A stretch of DNA of 64,000 nucleotides from Echiichthys vipera (GCA_963691815.1 OY829647.1:12662860-12726859), one strand, 5' to 3'. Positions 39,034 to 50,968 are shown, counted from the first letter of the stretch. Translations and numbers: made by a program. Notes: a model not told the origin generated them from the letters alone.

Positions 39034-42000
39034 CTGACTGCCAGGAGGTTTTCCAGAGTTGTAAAGTCACAGCTTCAGCTCAGCCTTGGTTAGATATGCG
39101 GCTTGACGCTGGCAAGCAAACTTCACTGACCTCCTGCATCTCATCATACAGTGGCCATTTATGAGCAGAATAAATCAAAGATAACAAGTCTGCTCTCTTT
39201 ATGACGCTGTAATGGCAAAGTGTGGTATATATTTAGTCTAGGAGAAATCACAGGGAGTATACAACTGTAATTCATCACAGCAGGAACAGGGAAATATTTG
39301 AATCTTTGTCTGCATTTGGAACGTGAGTTACTGCTGATTGAGGCTTGGGTGTAAGTTTGCAACATGGGCATGCTTCAACTTAAATTGCCTCTGGCATCTG
39401 CATTATAGGAAACCTCAGGGCCAATACCTGACATTTAGATTCCTGGTCAAGTCGTCATGCTGTTGAGTTTGTTACAATTGTTGAGGAATAGTTGGCAGAT
39501 TACTACACCTCTGGAAGGTTCAGGATGTGAGTGATTGTGAGTTTATGGGAGTGAGAATCACAATAATTCACCACCATTGCCATTTTATAAAACTCTAACT
39601 AATTTTTTTCAAGTGGCATACTTAGAATGTAGCAAATTATCGAGGGAGAGACTCCAGCCACCCTGTGGAGACAAGCTGCTGCTGCGGGAAACAAGGGTGT
39701 AATTTGCTGTTTTATCCATCAGATTAGAAGCGCTGTTTGAAGCCTAGGGTTATTTGGCAGCTTAATGTGCTTTTATTTAGTGTAGCTGCTGACAGTGTTT
39801 GCCGATAAGGGTTACATATTTAATCACATACAAACTAGGGTCAGATGTTGGCTATAATCTGGTGTTCAGTTGGGGCAAACTGCCGAGTGTTCATCCCGTT
39901 GTCTCACCCTCTTCACATCAGCCTGGCCGGGGTGAAACCGACAAAACCAAAATTTACACCTCTTAGAAATTGACAGCCGGCGCTTGTGGGTGGCACTGTT
40001 TGCTGGAAGGGAACCAACAGAAATGGATAGCACGGGCAGGCTCACCACTGTAACCTCTGAACCCACAAGGGAACCGACAGCGTGGCGGCATTCATGCAGT
40101 ACGTGTCTGTAAAACATCAGCAGCCAATAAGCCAGCCTTAACTAGTTGCTTTATTTAATTCAATACAGCGATCTCTGAGGGCTCTGTCTATAAAAGTAGA
40201 GCCACATCCCTTCTCTTTCTCAGCCCTGCCTAACCCCTCTCTGACCTAAAATAAATGTTAAGTGATCCTAATAAGCTAAGAAAAGAGGTGCGAGCGCTCG
40301 TTAGTGCTTGGCTCAGTTTGGGCTTCAGTCTCTTGTCCTGTGGCCTTTCCAGTCTGCGGGTCCCTTGGGCACTGTGAGGGCCCTGCACTGGAGCCATTAG
40401 GGGTCTCCAATGGAAACCTCATTTGCTGAAAATGGACCTGTTAATGAGAGAGGAGACCTGTGCACCTCTCACTCCGCTGGATTACACCTTTTAGAGAAGC
40501 ACACCTCCTAGATTACCATCAAGAGCTTTTCCTCTCTCCTTTGATAGTCTTTGAAGAAAGCAGTCACGTACGGTGACTGTGTGCCTCTCTTCGAGTCCAA
40601 TGAATAAGATCAACCCAGAATGTATACTTAACTTAAGGAAGGTCTCGTTTTGGGAGACTTTAGATTCTAGCACTCAAAGGGACATGCCCATAAACACATG
40701 TGTTTTGAGTGATGAAAGACGCCAAGCTGTGTTTGAAGACACGGTGTGTATGAGTGACTTGTGTGCAGCCATCCCTATGTTATCTGATACCGGCTGTCTG
40801 TGCTTTCAGGGCATATGAAGTTTGTTTATTCAGTGACATCGTTTATTTGACTCTGTAAGGCCCCTGCCACTCATTAACACCATTCACGGTTTCAGGTTAC
40901 GTGCCTGATTTTTGAAGGTCAAGTGCAATCACGACACAGAACTCCAAAAGCTTGGATGTGTACTGAGTGTGTGAAGAAGTCCTTTACGTTTTTTTTTGGT
41001 GGTTTTGGATCAGACATTAACAATGCAAGTACAGCGAGTATAAACTGCTCTCATTTCTCAGAAAGTATCTCTCACACAAACATTAAAGGAAGGTCTGAAA
41101 AATGATTCGGGTGGGAGAGGGGGATCGGAATTTTTTTTTTAGGGAAAGATCAAGGTTTGGGTTGAAACTACTACTTTGTTAAGGTAAGGGGAACCTTTGC
41201 CGTGATAGTTTTATTAATAAAGCAAGCAAATGTTAAAAAAAAAAAAGAAGCGGGAAATTAACCCATACGTGGAACCTAGCCTCCTCCTTATGTGGACATT
41301 GTCCCTCTTTAGTAAACTTACTTTCTTTGACTCCCATCATAATTTCTACAATTGCTAGAAAGTTGATTCACTTGAACGTTAACAGATATAGATTTGGTGG
41401 CACTTGTTAAAGACTGATGCTATCATTCTGCTTTGGAGGACATTCTATTATATTGTGATTTTAAAAAATGGTTAAAATTCACCAATTTAACAATATTATG
41501 ACTTCTTGTGGGGAGTGTGTTTTTCTGTGAGCCACTCAAGGTTCAGAGAAAACAATGCTGATAATGGGCCGCACTTTTTTACAAAGGGAAACATAATTTT
41601 AAACATAATAACATACATTGACCGCCCTCGCCATCTCAATACCTTTCACACAGTCCCTAAATCCTAAAAAGTCAGACACAAACTAAACAGTAGAGATATA
41701 CTTTGTGTTATTTTATGCATAACATGCATAACTTCCATCGAATTGTATCAGCCCTTTGGAATGACTCTACTGAGGTAAATAAGGGACCCAAAGACCAGAG
41801 GGGAGCGTTTAAAGCCCTGCATATCCGGCAGTAAATCCCTTGCAGATTGTTGCTCCTGCACATTTAAGGTTCCTCTTCAAAGCCACAGTGCTTAACCAGC
41901 ACGAGAGTAGCACGAGACAGGGCCGGGGGCTTCCCTTATGACTTTCTGTCTGTCTCTTCCTTTATCGTCTGACCAGCATACCAAGAGAGGCTGCAGAGTA

Positions 42001-42277
42001 CACAGTTTTCAACCCACTTCCTGCGCAGGATCCAAGGCTGCGCTTTTATGTGCAAAGGCTGTCGAGGGAAAATAAGGGAGCAACAGAACAAAAGATGTGA
42101 GATAAATGAGATGCATCCAAATGAAGCATCATCCCTCAGAAGTTGCGAATGAGGCGTTTTAAAACATGACAAGATAAGACGAGATTATCAGCTGTGATGT
42201 GGGGGTCAGCCTTCTATCATTGGGTTTCAAAGGGCTGTCTTGCAGTTGGAGCAGTGATGGAAGAGGTGAGCCCTGTG

Positions 42278-42318
42278 CTTCTTCTTCTTCTTCTTCTACT
42301 TCTTCTTCTTCTTCTTCT
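42278..42318. repeat. (CTT)n microsatellite, one interruption
   Basis: About 41 bases of CTT repeat with a single 'cta' interruption near 42297. It produces Leu, Ser or Glu runs in the overlapping frames, which are artefacts. Confidence 0.95.
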
Positions 42319-42704
42319 CCCTCGCTGCCCCTCCCCCTGTGCACTATGCGCTGTAATCGATCCAAGACTGCTGGCCAGAAAGACAGATAGGAATCAGAGC
42401 AGGTACTATGAAGTACTATTGCACGTGGCTGGGCCCATTTGTCTTCATATTTAGATAACAGCACATTTTTCATGTCAGACGGAAAAAACCTCCCACTGCA
42501 CTTTCTTGAACTTCTCTTAAGTCCATATTTCCAGCATATTTCTCATCTCAGCTGTGACTATACCAATAGTCCATGGTGATGTACATGCTTCTCTGAATGA
42601 GCAGTTGACACAAAAACAGGCCTCCTGATGAGGTTGAAAGTTCATCCCTTACTTTGGAAATAGCATTTTGCATTTCAAGATTTGAAAACTGCAGCTTTGA
42701 AAGA

Positions 42705-42937
42705 TTCGATTTTTGGGGCAGAATTGGAATATAATATTCATAATTATGGTTTGTACTGTATAATCATTGAAACTAAGAATAATTGTGTTTTTTTTACCAA
42801 ACGTAGAGAGGCCTTTCATTTCTTTTATGTTACCTTCCACCGTAGCTTCTACTTCTACTGAGCGGAGGAGTATTCGGTTGGTTGCAATCTGCAACCTCAC
42901 TGCTAGATGCCACTAAATTCAACACACTGCTCCATTA
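42705..42937. mobile_element. TTAA-ending DNA element, second copy
   Basis: The right end 'gatgccactaaattcaacac' then ACTGCTCCATTAA matches the end at 10582-10618. Inside are 'ttgcaatctgcaacctcact' and, at 42720-42790, 'ggaatataatattcataatt', which I recall from the other half of the same teleost family. The left terminus is unclear. Confidence 0.55.
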
Positions 42938-43139
42938 AGTGGACTTGGCGTGTCCCTTTCTTGTTAAGAGTTAGATGAGAAGATCAATACCACTGTATAT
43001 GAGTTAGAAACAGAGCATAAAGAGTGAGGGTGGCTTTTCCAGAGTTCAAAAATACACCACAGCTCCTCCAGAGCTTACGAATTAACTCATTATGTATTGT
43101 TTGTTTTTAAAATTTGTACACAAATTACAGAAATGTAAA

Positions 43140-43545
43140 AATGGAAAGTCCTGGTTTTGGAGGGAGCTGTAACTATTTGGACTACTTGGACTCTTGTTGT
43201 CACAGTGAGATGGCTAGGCAACTTGGTCAACCCTTGTTCTTCAATAAATAGTTGCACCATGAAACCACATATGTCCATTTTTACATTTCGGTTAATTTGC
43301 AGATTTAGCAAAGAAGAAACACTATGTATATTAAGGAATGAATTAATTAGTGAGCTTTGTGCTGGTGGACATGTTTTTGAAGAGAGAGCCGGGCTAGCTG
43401 TTTCCATCTGCTTCCAGTCTTTATGCTAAGCTAGAAAAATCACTTCCTGGCTCTGCCTTCATACTCAATGCGCAAACATGAGAGTGTTATCAATTTTATC
43501 ATCCAGCTCTTTGCAAGAAACTTCAAGAAAACTATTCTTGTAAGA
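43140..43545. mobile_element. interspersed DNA repeat with 'gtctttatgctaagcta' block
   Basis: This longer copy shares 'ctgtttcc' and 'agtctttatgctaagcta' with 19900-19940. It continues into 'acatgagagtgttatcaatt' and 'catccagctctttgcaagaa'. These blocks in this order are familiar to me from an abundant perch-like fish repeat. Terminal repeats are not resolved, so class is uncertain. Frames at 43090-43429 on both strands are products of it. Confidence 0.5.
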
Positions 43546-43599
43546 TTATTATTTTATTTAGTATGAAAAAGGAGCTCACATCTTACCAAACCAAGTAAT

Positions 43600-43690
43600 G
43601 TTCGTTTTGTTTGAATTCACAACGGCACTCCCAGAGCGTCAACATGTGACGTCAAGGGGTCCTGTACAAGCTGATGGCAACCGTTACCAT
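43600..43690. repeat. unclassified interspersed repeat R1, copy 3 (internally deleted)
   Basis: The stretch 'ttttgtttgaattcacaac' matches 13174-13192, then jumps to a 'cccagagcgtcaac ... gtcaaggggtcctg' segment matching the R1 core at 13261-13298. Compared with copy 1, about 60 bases between the two blocks are missing. The minus strand reads VQDPLTSHVDALG, parallel to the other copies. Confidence 0.55.
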
Positions 43691-45397
43691 GTGAATAGAT
43701 GATAATGGCCCATTGAATCCGCTCCTTCCTATCCATATCTTCTGCATGAGGCTGATAAGCACTGTTGACACTCATCTGATGGATGGATAATCTTTAAGAC
43801 TGGTGCATCTAAAGGGTGATTTCATATTAAACATCCATAAAGTTTGGGGACCTACAAGAGAGAGCTTAAAAAAGAAATGCTGGATCCACCTTCTATACAG
43901 TATTAAACCCCACCTGCCTGGCAAACACCAATGTCTTTCAGACACCCATTTTTTTTATTATATAGGCTCTCCGTTAAAAGAAGTTTTCCCAAGCCAGAAC
44001 AACCCTAATGACATCATAATAAGTTTTTCTCAGATTTAAGAGGACAGTATGCAACCGCTAAATAGTTTTTCTCCACGACGAGTGAACTGGTTTTCATGTG
44101 TACAATTTGTGCAGTGTCCCTTTGAAATAAGGCCTCTGAGAACAGCGCTTAATGCAGTAGTAATTAAGAAATATTTAGAATCCATCAAACATCAAGGCTT
44201 TGTTACTTTCATCAACACATTAAGCATCTGCATTGTGGGAATCTGTCATAGTGATGGATAAGGCTTCAGTTTAATATTCCTGCTCATTTTTCTACGCCTC
44301 TATCATTGCCTCCATGTGTTTCCAGCCTGAGAAAGTCAGAATGGCATCCGTCCAACGAGTCCAATCTTGTTCACTTTCTGGAGCATGTCGAGCATCAATT
44401 TCAAAAGTGCTGAAATATTGATATTGTTGAGAGTTCATTTGAACATGTGGTGTGCATTCACACCACGGGTTGCCAGGCATGGCGGGCCCTCTCAGCTGAC
44501 CTTTACACCCAAAATGGAGTTTGCTATTTATTCTGTCGATAATGATTTTACTCTTTCTTGTTCATTTTATGTTTAAATTTTCATGTTTGTCAGTGGTAAG
44601 CCACACTAAATCAGATCTGTCAGTGCAGTGCCAGCTAAATGTGGTTGTGGTGCCGGTGGTGTAGTGCCATCCAAACATGTTGTTCTAATGTCGGTCGACA
44701 CCGGACATAATTTACAAAGTCCATATCCTGCTAATTTTTTTTCCAACCTGCAAATTTAAATAACAGTACCCCAAAATAAAAGTGAATGGCTAAAAATAAG
44801 AAACACAGTGACCTCACCTTTATTATGTCTTGCCTATCTCATGTGGAGTTGAGCCAGAGTATCGATGCTTTCCTGCAGCTGCTCAGTTGCTCCTGCTCCA
44901 AGTGTAATGGGGACATGACTTGCACGTGTATGGGATTATGTCAAGTTCCAGTAAAACTTCCCATTGGTGCGCACACTTGTTATGGAAAAAATACCTTGTT
45001 TTTTAAATTGCAACCTATTTCTGTGGACGTTGGATATTGTGTTTGTTAAGGTGCTCATTTCAGTGCACTCATGGAAAAGACTTTAACGTTCTTTGTGTGG
45101 ACAGCAGAATACGTCTGAGTCTTTCAGTGTAAACACAAGGAGCAAAAACAAAGCTAAATTGACTATGAAGGAGTATGATTAGCTGCAGTAATTGCCCCTC
45201 AATTATGTCTGTAGACTCATTAAGCCTCTGAACACTTTGAGAGAAATTGAGAGAAACTGAAGTGGTTTCTTTTGGTTTGGAAATTCTAATAGCTCTATTG
45301 TCTGGGACCTGAAACAAATGACCACACCAGTGAGAGACATGTTAATACCTACAACATGTTGTCCTCTAAAATTGGACGCAGAGGGACCACAGCCTGT

Positions 45398-45622
45398 AGT
45401 CAGTTCACCCAAAACAAACAACCAACATATTTTCCTACTTACACCCAATTGTATCTGGCCATGATGATAGTTTGGGGTTTGTTTGCCAAACTTTCAGATC
45501 TCTGCATGCTGCTCAGGCTTCTGTCACCACCTCAATACAGTGAAGGTGAAAGGCATTTGGTTTATATGTTCAAAACATCAATAATTACATTCGTAAAAAC
45601 TGAAAAGCAGTGTCTCGATGCA
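45398..45622. repeat. probable interspersed repeat fragment
   Basis: The segments 'cagttcacccaaaacaaaca', 'atattttcctactta', 'tggccatgatgatagtttgg' and 'caccacctcaatacagtgaa' followed by GGTGAAAGG occur in an order I recall from a common teleost repeat. There is no second copy in this window to confirm it. Confidence 0.35.
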
Positions 45623-46162
45623 GAGCCAAAGGTACCGTAGCTCTCAAACTACATTTGAATTTAAAAAAAGTGACTACTTCTACACTTCTACATCTTTGTT
45701 TAAAACTGCTTCACAAGTGTTTTAGCACTGGTAATACCATACTAACACATCTTAAAACGCATGTCACAAACTATTCACTTACACTGAGCAGGCGCTGGGG
45801 TAAACACGGTGTAACGATGTTGGTGATGTCATTCATTTTGTCCCAGAAAAGGGTCACCTGACAGAGGTGTAACGAAGCACGGAAGGACATGCTGATGAGA
45901 CCCAATTAGGAATTGGGTACGTGGGTGTCTGCACCTGCAAAGGTTTCCTTTTCGGCTCATCCAGACTTAAGCGCAACCCTGAGTATTTAAACTAAAACAG
46001 AGTTGTCAGTGTTATCAAACTTCTCTTTTATAGTTATAAAACGCTGGAGGAGTGTGGACACGAGGCGTAAACGTAGCAAAAGTTATGTTTTAAATGTAAA
46101 ATATAGTGGTGTGGATGTAGCTTTACAGTGACAGGAACATTCAAAGCTTCCATTGTCATTGT

Positions 46163-46467
46163 GGGGCGGCAGTAGCTCAGTCCATAGGTGACTTGGCTGG
46201 GAACCGTAGGGTTGCTAGTTCAAGTCCCTGTGTGGACCATGTATGGAGCGTGGACTGGTGGCTGGAGAGGTGCAAGTTCATCTCCAGCCACGCACGGTTA
46301 GGGCGCTGGTCACTGGCAGCCCCCTCGCTCTAACATCTCTCCTTAATTGCATGTATAGGTCCTGGTTGTGCATCTGTGTATTTCGGGTGTGTAACATGTA
46401 TAATAATAAGAGTGAAAAAATTGAATTTCCCCATGTGGGACAAAAATAAAGTAATTCTTCTTCTTCT
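46163..46467 (+). mobile_element. tRNA-derived SINE (about 305 bp)
   Basis: The head 'ggcagtagctcagtccatag' carries an A box (TAGCTCAGTCCATAGG, 46173-46188). A B box GTTCAAGTCC follows at 46218-46227, the spacing expected of a tRNA-like RNA polymerase III promoter. The body runs through a central region to a LINE-type tail 'gaatttccccatgtgggaca' then AAAATAAAG and a TTC repeat. The element lies in dkk2 intron 1 in the sense orientation. Flanking duplications are not clear. Confidence 0.85.
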
Positions 46468-47097
46468 AGTTTCCTCAGAATATATTCTAACATTTCTCTC
46501 TTTAAACAGTCACATGATGAGTGCACACAATTACAAACCCATTATAATGTCATTAGATATTCTTTGCAATATGCAATGCTGTTAAAGTAAAGTGTGTCAT
46601 TTTCTAACAAGATGAATTACATTTAGATCCTTCTTAGGTGCTGTTTTTGGACAAACCACATTTTTTCCCCCGGCGTTTAGAATCTCTTTAAAGACCTCTA
46701 AGACCTCTGTACATAACATGGATTTCATATGGCTTGTTAACAGCTACAGTTTTATTTTTGCAGCCTGAGGTGCATGGTATGGTTTTAGAAAGAACGCAGT
46801 TACTGTTAGGTTGCATTCTGGTGGGTTGTAACCAACAAAATCAAAAATGCTCCTTCTGGTTAACATGATGTTCTTGTGTTGGAGGTCCCAAACTGCCTGC
46901 AAATATATGCCCCATTTAATTACTTCATGTTGTAGGAGAGAACACATTGCTTTGCCATCCCAAGAAGATCCACTGCCCAATAAAAATGGAGCTGTTTCAT
47001 TAGATGTTTAACAGGATCAATGTGGTCATGGGCCATAGTCAAAGCGGGCAGTCTGATTTGGGAGGGAATTTGTTACTTGTTACTTATGCCACAGCCA

Positions 47098-47104
<7 letters not shown>

Positions 47105-47161
<57 letters not shown>
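47105..47161 (+). repeat. (GT)28 microsatellite in dkk2 intron 1
   Basis: Fifty-seven bases of uninterrupted GT repeat, with degenerate GT-rich sequence continuing to about 47180. UG in the transcript. Confidence 0.97.
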
Positions 47162-47163
<2 letters not shown>

Positions 47164-47418
47164 TGTTTCTGTGTGTGTATTTCACTATGTTTGATCAAAT
47201 CAACATATCAATGTCAAATGTAAAAAGGCCACATTTTCTGTATTATTCACAAAAAGCATTTTCAAGCTTTTCAATAAAAGCAGCATGCTTATCGTAAAGC
47301 CACGGAAATGAAACTGACTGCACCTTGTGACATGTACATTTGATGTAAGCTGGCGGGCAATGCAATGGCATTGCTATCAACATTGCACATCATTTCTTGA
47401 TCCTTGCTGACAAATTTG

Positions 47419-47907
47419 TAGAGCTGCCCCTGACCCGGGACTTTCTTGGTCATCATTTAGAGCAATGAGTTGACTAACCTGCGCATATATGTAGAAAAAA
47501 TCAGCAAGGAGATTGTCGGAACATGGGCAGGTAGCTAGGCTAACGTTACTTACATATTTTAAGGTGGTAGGTCATGGTCGTTGTTGACCAGTGATAAGCA
47601 AAGTTTTTCTTGTTCGCATGTGACCTTCTTGGGATCATCCTTGCTCTTTTCAAAGTGATCCTATATTTTAAATGTTTTTCCCGACATGTAATCTAACTGC
47701 GATGTCGACAGGACCTGCCTGCAGTGTTAAAAAATCTTCCTGTATCTGGCCCTTCAAATTAAAAGTCCTCCAGCCTTTTAGGTCAGCTGCCAGACACAAC
47801 TCCAAATGTTGTTTTTTTTCTGCGACAAATGGACTAATGAGATTTTGGTCGGCTAATGATTTTTTTTGGTCGACTTGTGCTTGGTCGACTATTTTGGGGC
47901 AGTCCTA
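47419..47907. mobile_element. hAT-type non-autonomous transposon (489 bp)
   Basis: The left end TAGAGCTGCCCC and the reverse complement of the right end TAGGACTGCCCC match at 10 of 12 bases. The flanking octamers are CAAATTTG (47411-47418) and CGAATTTG (47908-47915), a duplication with one change, diagnostic of hAT insertion. It ends 234 bases before dkk2 exon 2. The right part repeats the motif 'ggtcgac/ggtcggct' several times near the terminus, as transposase-binding subterminal repeats often do. No coding capacity. Confidence 0.88.
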
Positions 47908-48141
47908 CGAATTTGCTTACTCACTGAGTAAGAACTCTGTGCATCCTGTTGAAAAAGCCAAATTCATCACTGCCAGGTTATGTCAGGCACCACATTCCCA
48001 CAAAATGTTTTTAGATACAGTTTTTAGAGCTGTTCATTATGTCTGATATCACTTAAATTATGTACTTTTGTTAAGATACATGTGTGTTCATGCATTAAAC
48101 CAAGTACATGAATTAAGCAGATGCATCTTTTCCCTCAGCAG

Positions 48142-48292
48142 GTGTACCCATGCAGTAATGACAAGGAGTGCAGCGTGGGAAGCTACTGCCACAGCCCGCA
48201 ACAGGCTCCCTCTCGCTGCCTCACCTGCCGTAGGAGGAAGAGGCGCTGCCATCGAGATGCCATGTGCTGTCCTGGGAACCGCTGCAGTAATT
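48142..48292 (+). CDS. dkk2: dickkopf-2, exon 2 (first cysteine-rich domain)
   Basis: The exon encodes residues 69-118 and the first base of codon 119. It supplies nine of the ten cysteines of the N-terminal dickkopf domain (residues 72, 78, 84, 94, 97, 104, 110, 111, 116); the tenth, Cys121, is in exon 3. The sequence opens VYPCSNDKECSVGSYCHSP and contains a strongly basic RRRKRRCHRD stretch before the CC pair, as in human DKK2. The acceptor is a tandem CAGCAG, so an extra Gln is possible at the junction. The donor GTAAAT at 48293 gives the family's four-residue spacing between the last two cysteines. In the family this domain contributes to binding LRP5/6. Confidence 0.93.
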
Positions 48293-49270
48293 GTAAATAT
48301 CTCACACAAACACATTTTCACTCTGTGTCCGTTTCAGCTATGTTGTGCCCGCAGGGTATGGTTCAGAAATTTGATTTCTTGTCTTGTGCACATATTCTGG
48401 AAAAAGTGACTTGTACAGTATCTAGCCCTAGGACTTAGCGAAAAAGCCAGTACATTTAAATAATGTTCAACACATGTTTTCTGACAGAATACCGAACTAT
48501 AGTTGAACTGTATTCAATTGATGCCAAGAGGTTAAGGAATCACATTTTGGAAGTTGGTATTTGAAAGGTCCATGAAAAGTGTGAAAGGCAAGAATGTGTG
48601 TGTTTGTGCAGACACTGTGTGGAAATTGTTCTTTGTGTTTTCTATCACAAACACGTGCTTCTAGCATATTTTTTAACTTGTGGCTATTGGGTTGAACAAC
48701 ACTAACATCTGTTTTTTTTTTGGTGGGAAACATTCACCATTAATTCCCAGTACAAATGACTCTGCAGTGGTCATGGGTATGTATCGGGCCCAGGTCCGAT
48801 CATTAGTAATGGAAACATGGCCATCGGTTGGACATGGTCATTTTCACCCCTTTTCTGGCGCAATGTTATGACGTGTGTTGTCTCTGTCTTCAACTTTAGC
48901 AACAAATTTCCATCCGTCTCTGTGCAAGCAGCGCTTGAACATTGTTCTAGATTAGTCGGCAGTGAGTTTGAAAGACTTAATTAGTAACATTGTCACTGGC
49001 CTCCATCCTGCTTTCTATTGTTTACTGACCCTGTTTTCTGCCACGTTTGGGACATCAAACGTAACACGCCAGAAAAAACGAACAAACAGAAAGGCATACT
49101 CATCGACTGGCAATGGGAAAAGAGTCTATTGCCCCTTTTTTTTAGCTTGCTTAAAAAAACCTTCATATACACACTAACTTTGGGGGTAAAAGGATATTCT
49201 GACTTGACAAAGTAACCAGGGTTCAAATTGTTTCTGTTATGTTCATGTTCTCTTCTTTATCTGCCTACAG
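48293..49270 (+). other. dkk2: dkk2 intron 2 (978 bp)
   Basis: Donor GTAAAT at 48293, acceptor CTACAG ending at 49270. Nothing else recognised inside. Confidence 0.88.
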
Positions 49271-49402
49271 ATATTTGTGTCCCTATCTCTGAGAGTGTGC
49301 TCTCACCTCACATCTCAGCTCTCGATGAGCATAACAAACTCTCCACCAAAGACCACAGCTGGAGGAAGAGTGGGAAGGCACAGGCTAAGCATTCTCTTAA
49401 AG
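49271..49402 (+). CDS. dkk2: dickkopf-2, exon 3 (linker between cysteine-rich domains)
   Basis: The exon completes codon 119 (Tyr), encodes residues 120-162 and leaves the first base of Gly163. It begins ICVPISESVLSPHISALDE, which carries Cys121, the last cysteine of the first domain. The remainder is a hydrophilic, Lys- and Ser-rich linker with few hydrophobic residues (HNKLSTKDHSWRK). The linker is the least conserved mature part of the family, and its length is shorter than in human DKK2, which accounts for part of the total of 245 against 259 residues. Acceptor AG at 49269-49270; donor GTAGGA at 49403. Confidence 0.88.
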
Positions 49403-50717
49403 GTAGGATTATGTTTAAAACATGTCCACTGGAAACCCTGCCCACTCTAAACACTGTCACTGTTGTTTTCTCATTTTTTCTGCTGTCGATGGATGAACCT
49501 TTCTGTTCCTCACTGTCTGCATGTCTAAAGAGTTCATGGGTGACGCCAATCTACAAACTATGTTGATAATTACACCTCTGCTCGTATGTCAGCATTTGTG
49601 AGCCCGGAGCACAGCATGGGGAGCCTAGAAGAAACCACAATGCCCCTGCTGTTTCTGCACCTACATAAAGCCATACAAACACTTTCCTTGACAGCACACA
49701 CACTTGTGTTATACACAAGTGAAAACCACAATGCAGGTTTGGCACGATTATAGCAATAACTCTGAACCCCCTGCTTAGCGTTCATTTCACCTGATTTAGG
49801 TATATGTAAGGGGCTATCCATAAAGCAGTATGTTTAATAAGACACTCAACTCTAAATGCACCCTAAAGACAGCAGGCTGTAACGCTAAAGTCAATGTGAA
49901 AATAGCAGAACTACTTAAAGTTGCTATAAATAAGACCATTTACTTTTATTTGTGTTTGACTCACTCCCTCTCCTCAAACATTATTACATTATAATGGCCT
50001 TATGCAAGTCGCTGCTTGAGAAAAGTCTACCAAGAAGAATCAGTGATGTTAAAGCAATGAACAAGGCTTAACAGTCCATCATGCAGATGCTTGTAATTTC
50101 ATATTGAAATAACTTATCAGAAAAGTGTGGTTTTTACAGCGATACAGGACAACTGAAGCTTAAGGCACGAAGTGATACAGCTTGAGGAAAATAAAAAACC
50201 TAAAAGACAAAAAAGACAAAAAAACAAAAAACAAAAAAAACCCTGCATGGCTAAATTATACTAATTAATACATTCGTAAGAGCAATGCTAAAATCCTGCC
50301 AAGAATCACTGACTCAGACCAGCTGGGACGATATGGTTAATATACAGAATAAGCAAATTGTTTGCTAGATTTATGTTGAAAGCTTCATGTTTTCCTTTTG
50401 TCTCTGACATGGCCACACATGATGCAAACTGAATTGAAAGATGAAGAAAGGGTTACATAAACTAATCCGTATGGAAAACATAACAGCTTAATGAACAATA
50501 ATCATACATTTCCTGTGCTTTATTTAACTGAAGCACTATACAGCAAAATTCCAAGATGCTGGATGATTTAATAATTCCATGCCGGTCTTTTATGTCTCTG
50601 ATGAAGCATTTGTTTCTATTTCTCTGAGCAGACATATGTCAACCTGATGAACTGTTTGTAGATGTATTGTTTGCTGCCTCCCCACTGATCAGCGCTGTTT
50701 CTTTGTTCTTCTGTAAG
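49403..50717 (+). other. dkk2: dkk2 intron 3 (1315 bp)
   Basis: Donor GTAGGA, acceptor AAG ending at 50717 behind a TTCTTTGTTCTTCTG tract. A second, good-looking acceptor (TTTCTCTGAGCAG) ends at 50631. An A-rich low-complexity stretch lies at about 50200-50240. Confidence 0.85.
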
Positions 50718-50968
50718 GACATGAGGGCGACCCTTGCCTGCGTTCATCCGATTGCTCGGAGGGTTACTGCTGCGCCCGCCATTTCTGGACCAAAATCTGC
50801 AAGCCGGTGCTGAGGCAGGGAGAGGTGTGCACCAAGCAGAGGAAGAAAGGCTCTCACGGCTTGGAAATCTTCCAGCGCTGTGACTGTGCCAAAGGCCTTT
50901 CCTGCAAGGTGTGGAAAGACGCCACCTCCTCGTCCAAGTCCAGGCTCCACATGTGCCAGAAGATCTGA
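50718..50968 (+). CDS. dkk2: dickkopf-2, exon 4 (second cysteine-rich domain, C-terminus)
   Basis: The exon encodes residues 163-245 and the stop TGA at 50966-50968. It contains the C-terminal dickkopf domain with a colipase-like fold: ten cysteines at 169, 175, 180, 181, 190, 200, 217, 219, 225 and 242. Stretches such as HFWTKICKPVL, GEVCTKQRKKGSHGLEIFQR and CDCAKGLSCKVWKDAT are nearly identical to human DKK2 as I remember it. In the family this domain binds the LRP5/6 co-receptors and Kremen. The reading frame is intact and the total protein is 245 residues. Confidence 0.96.
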
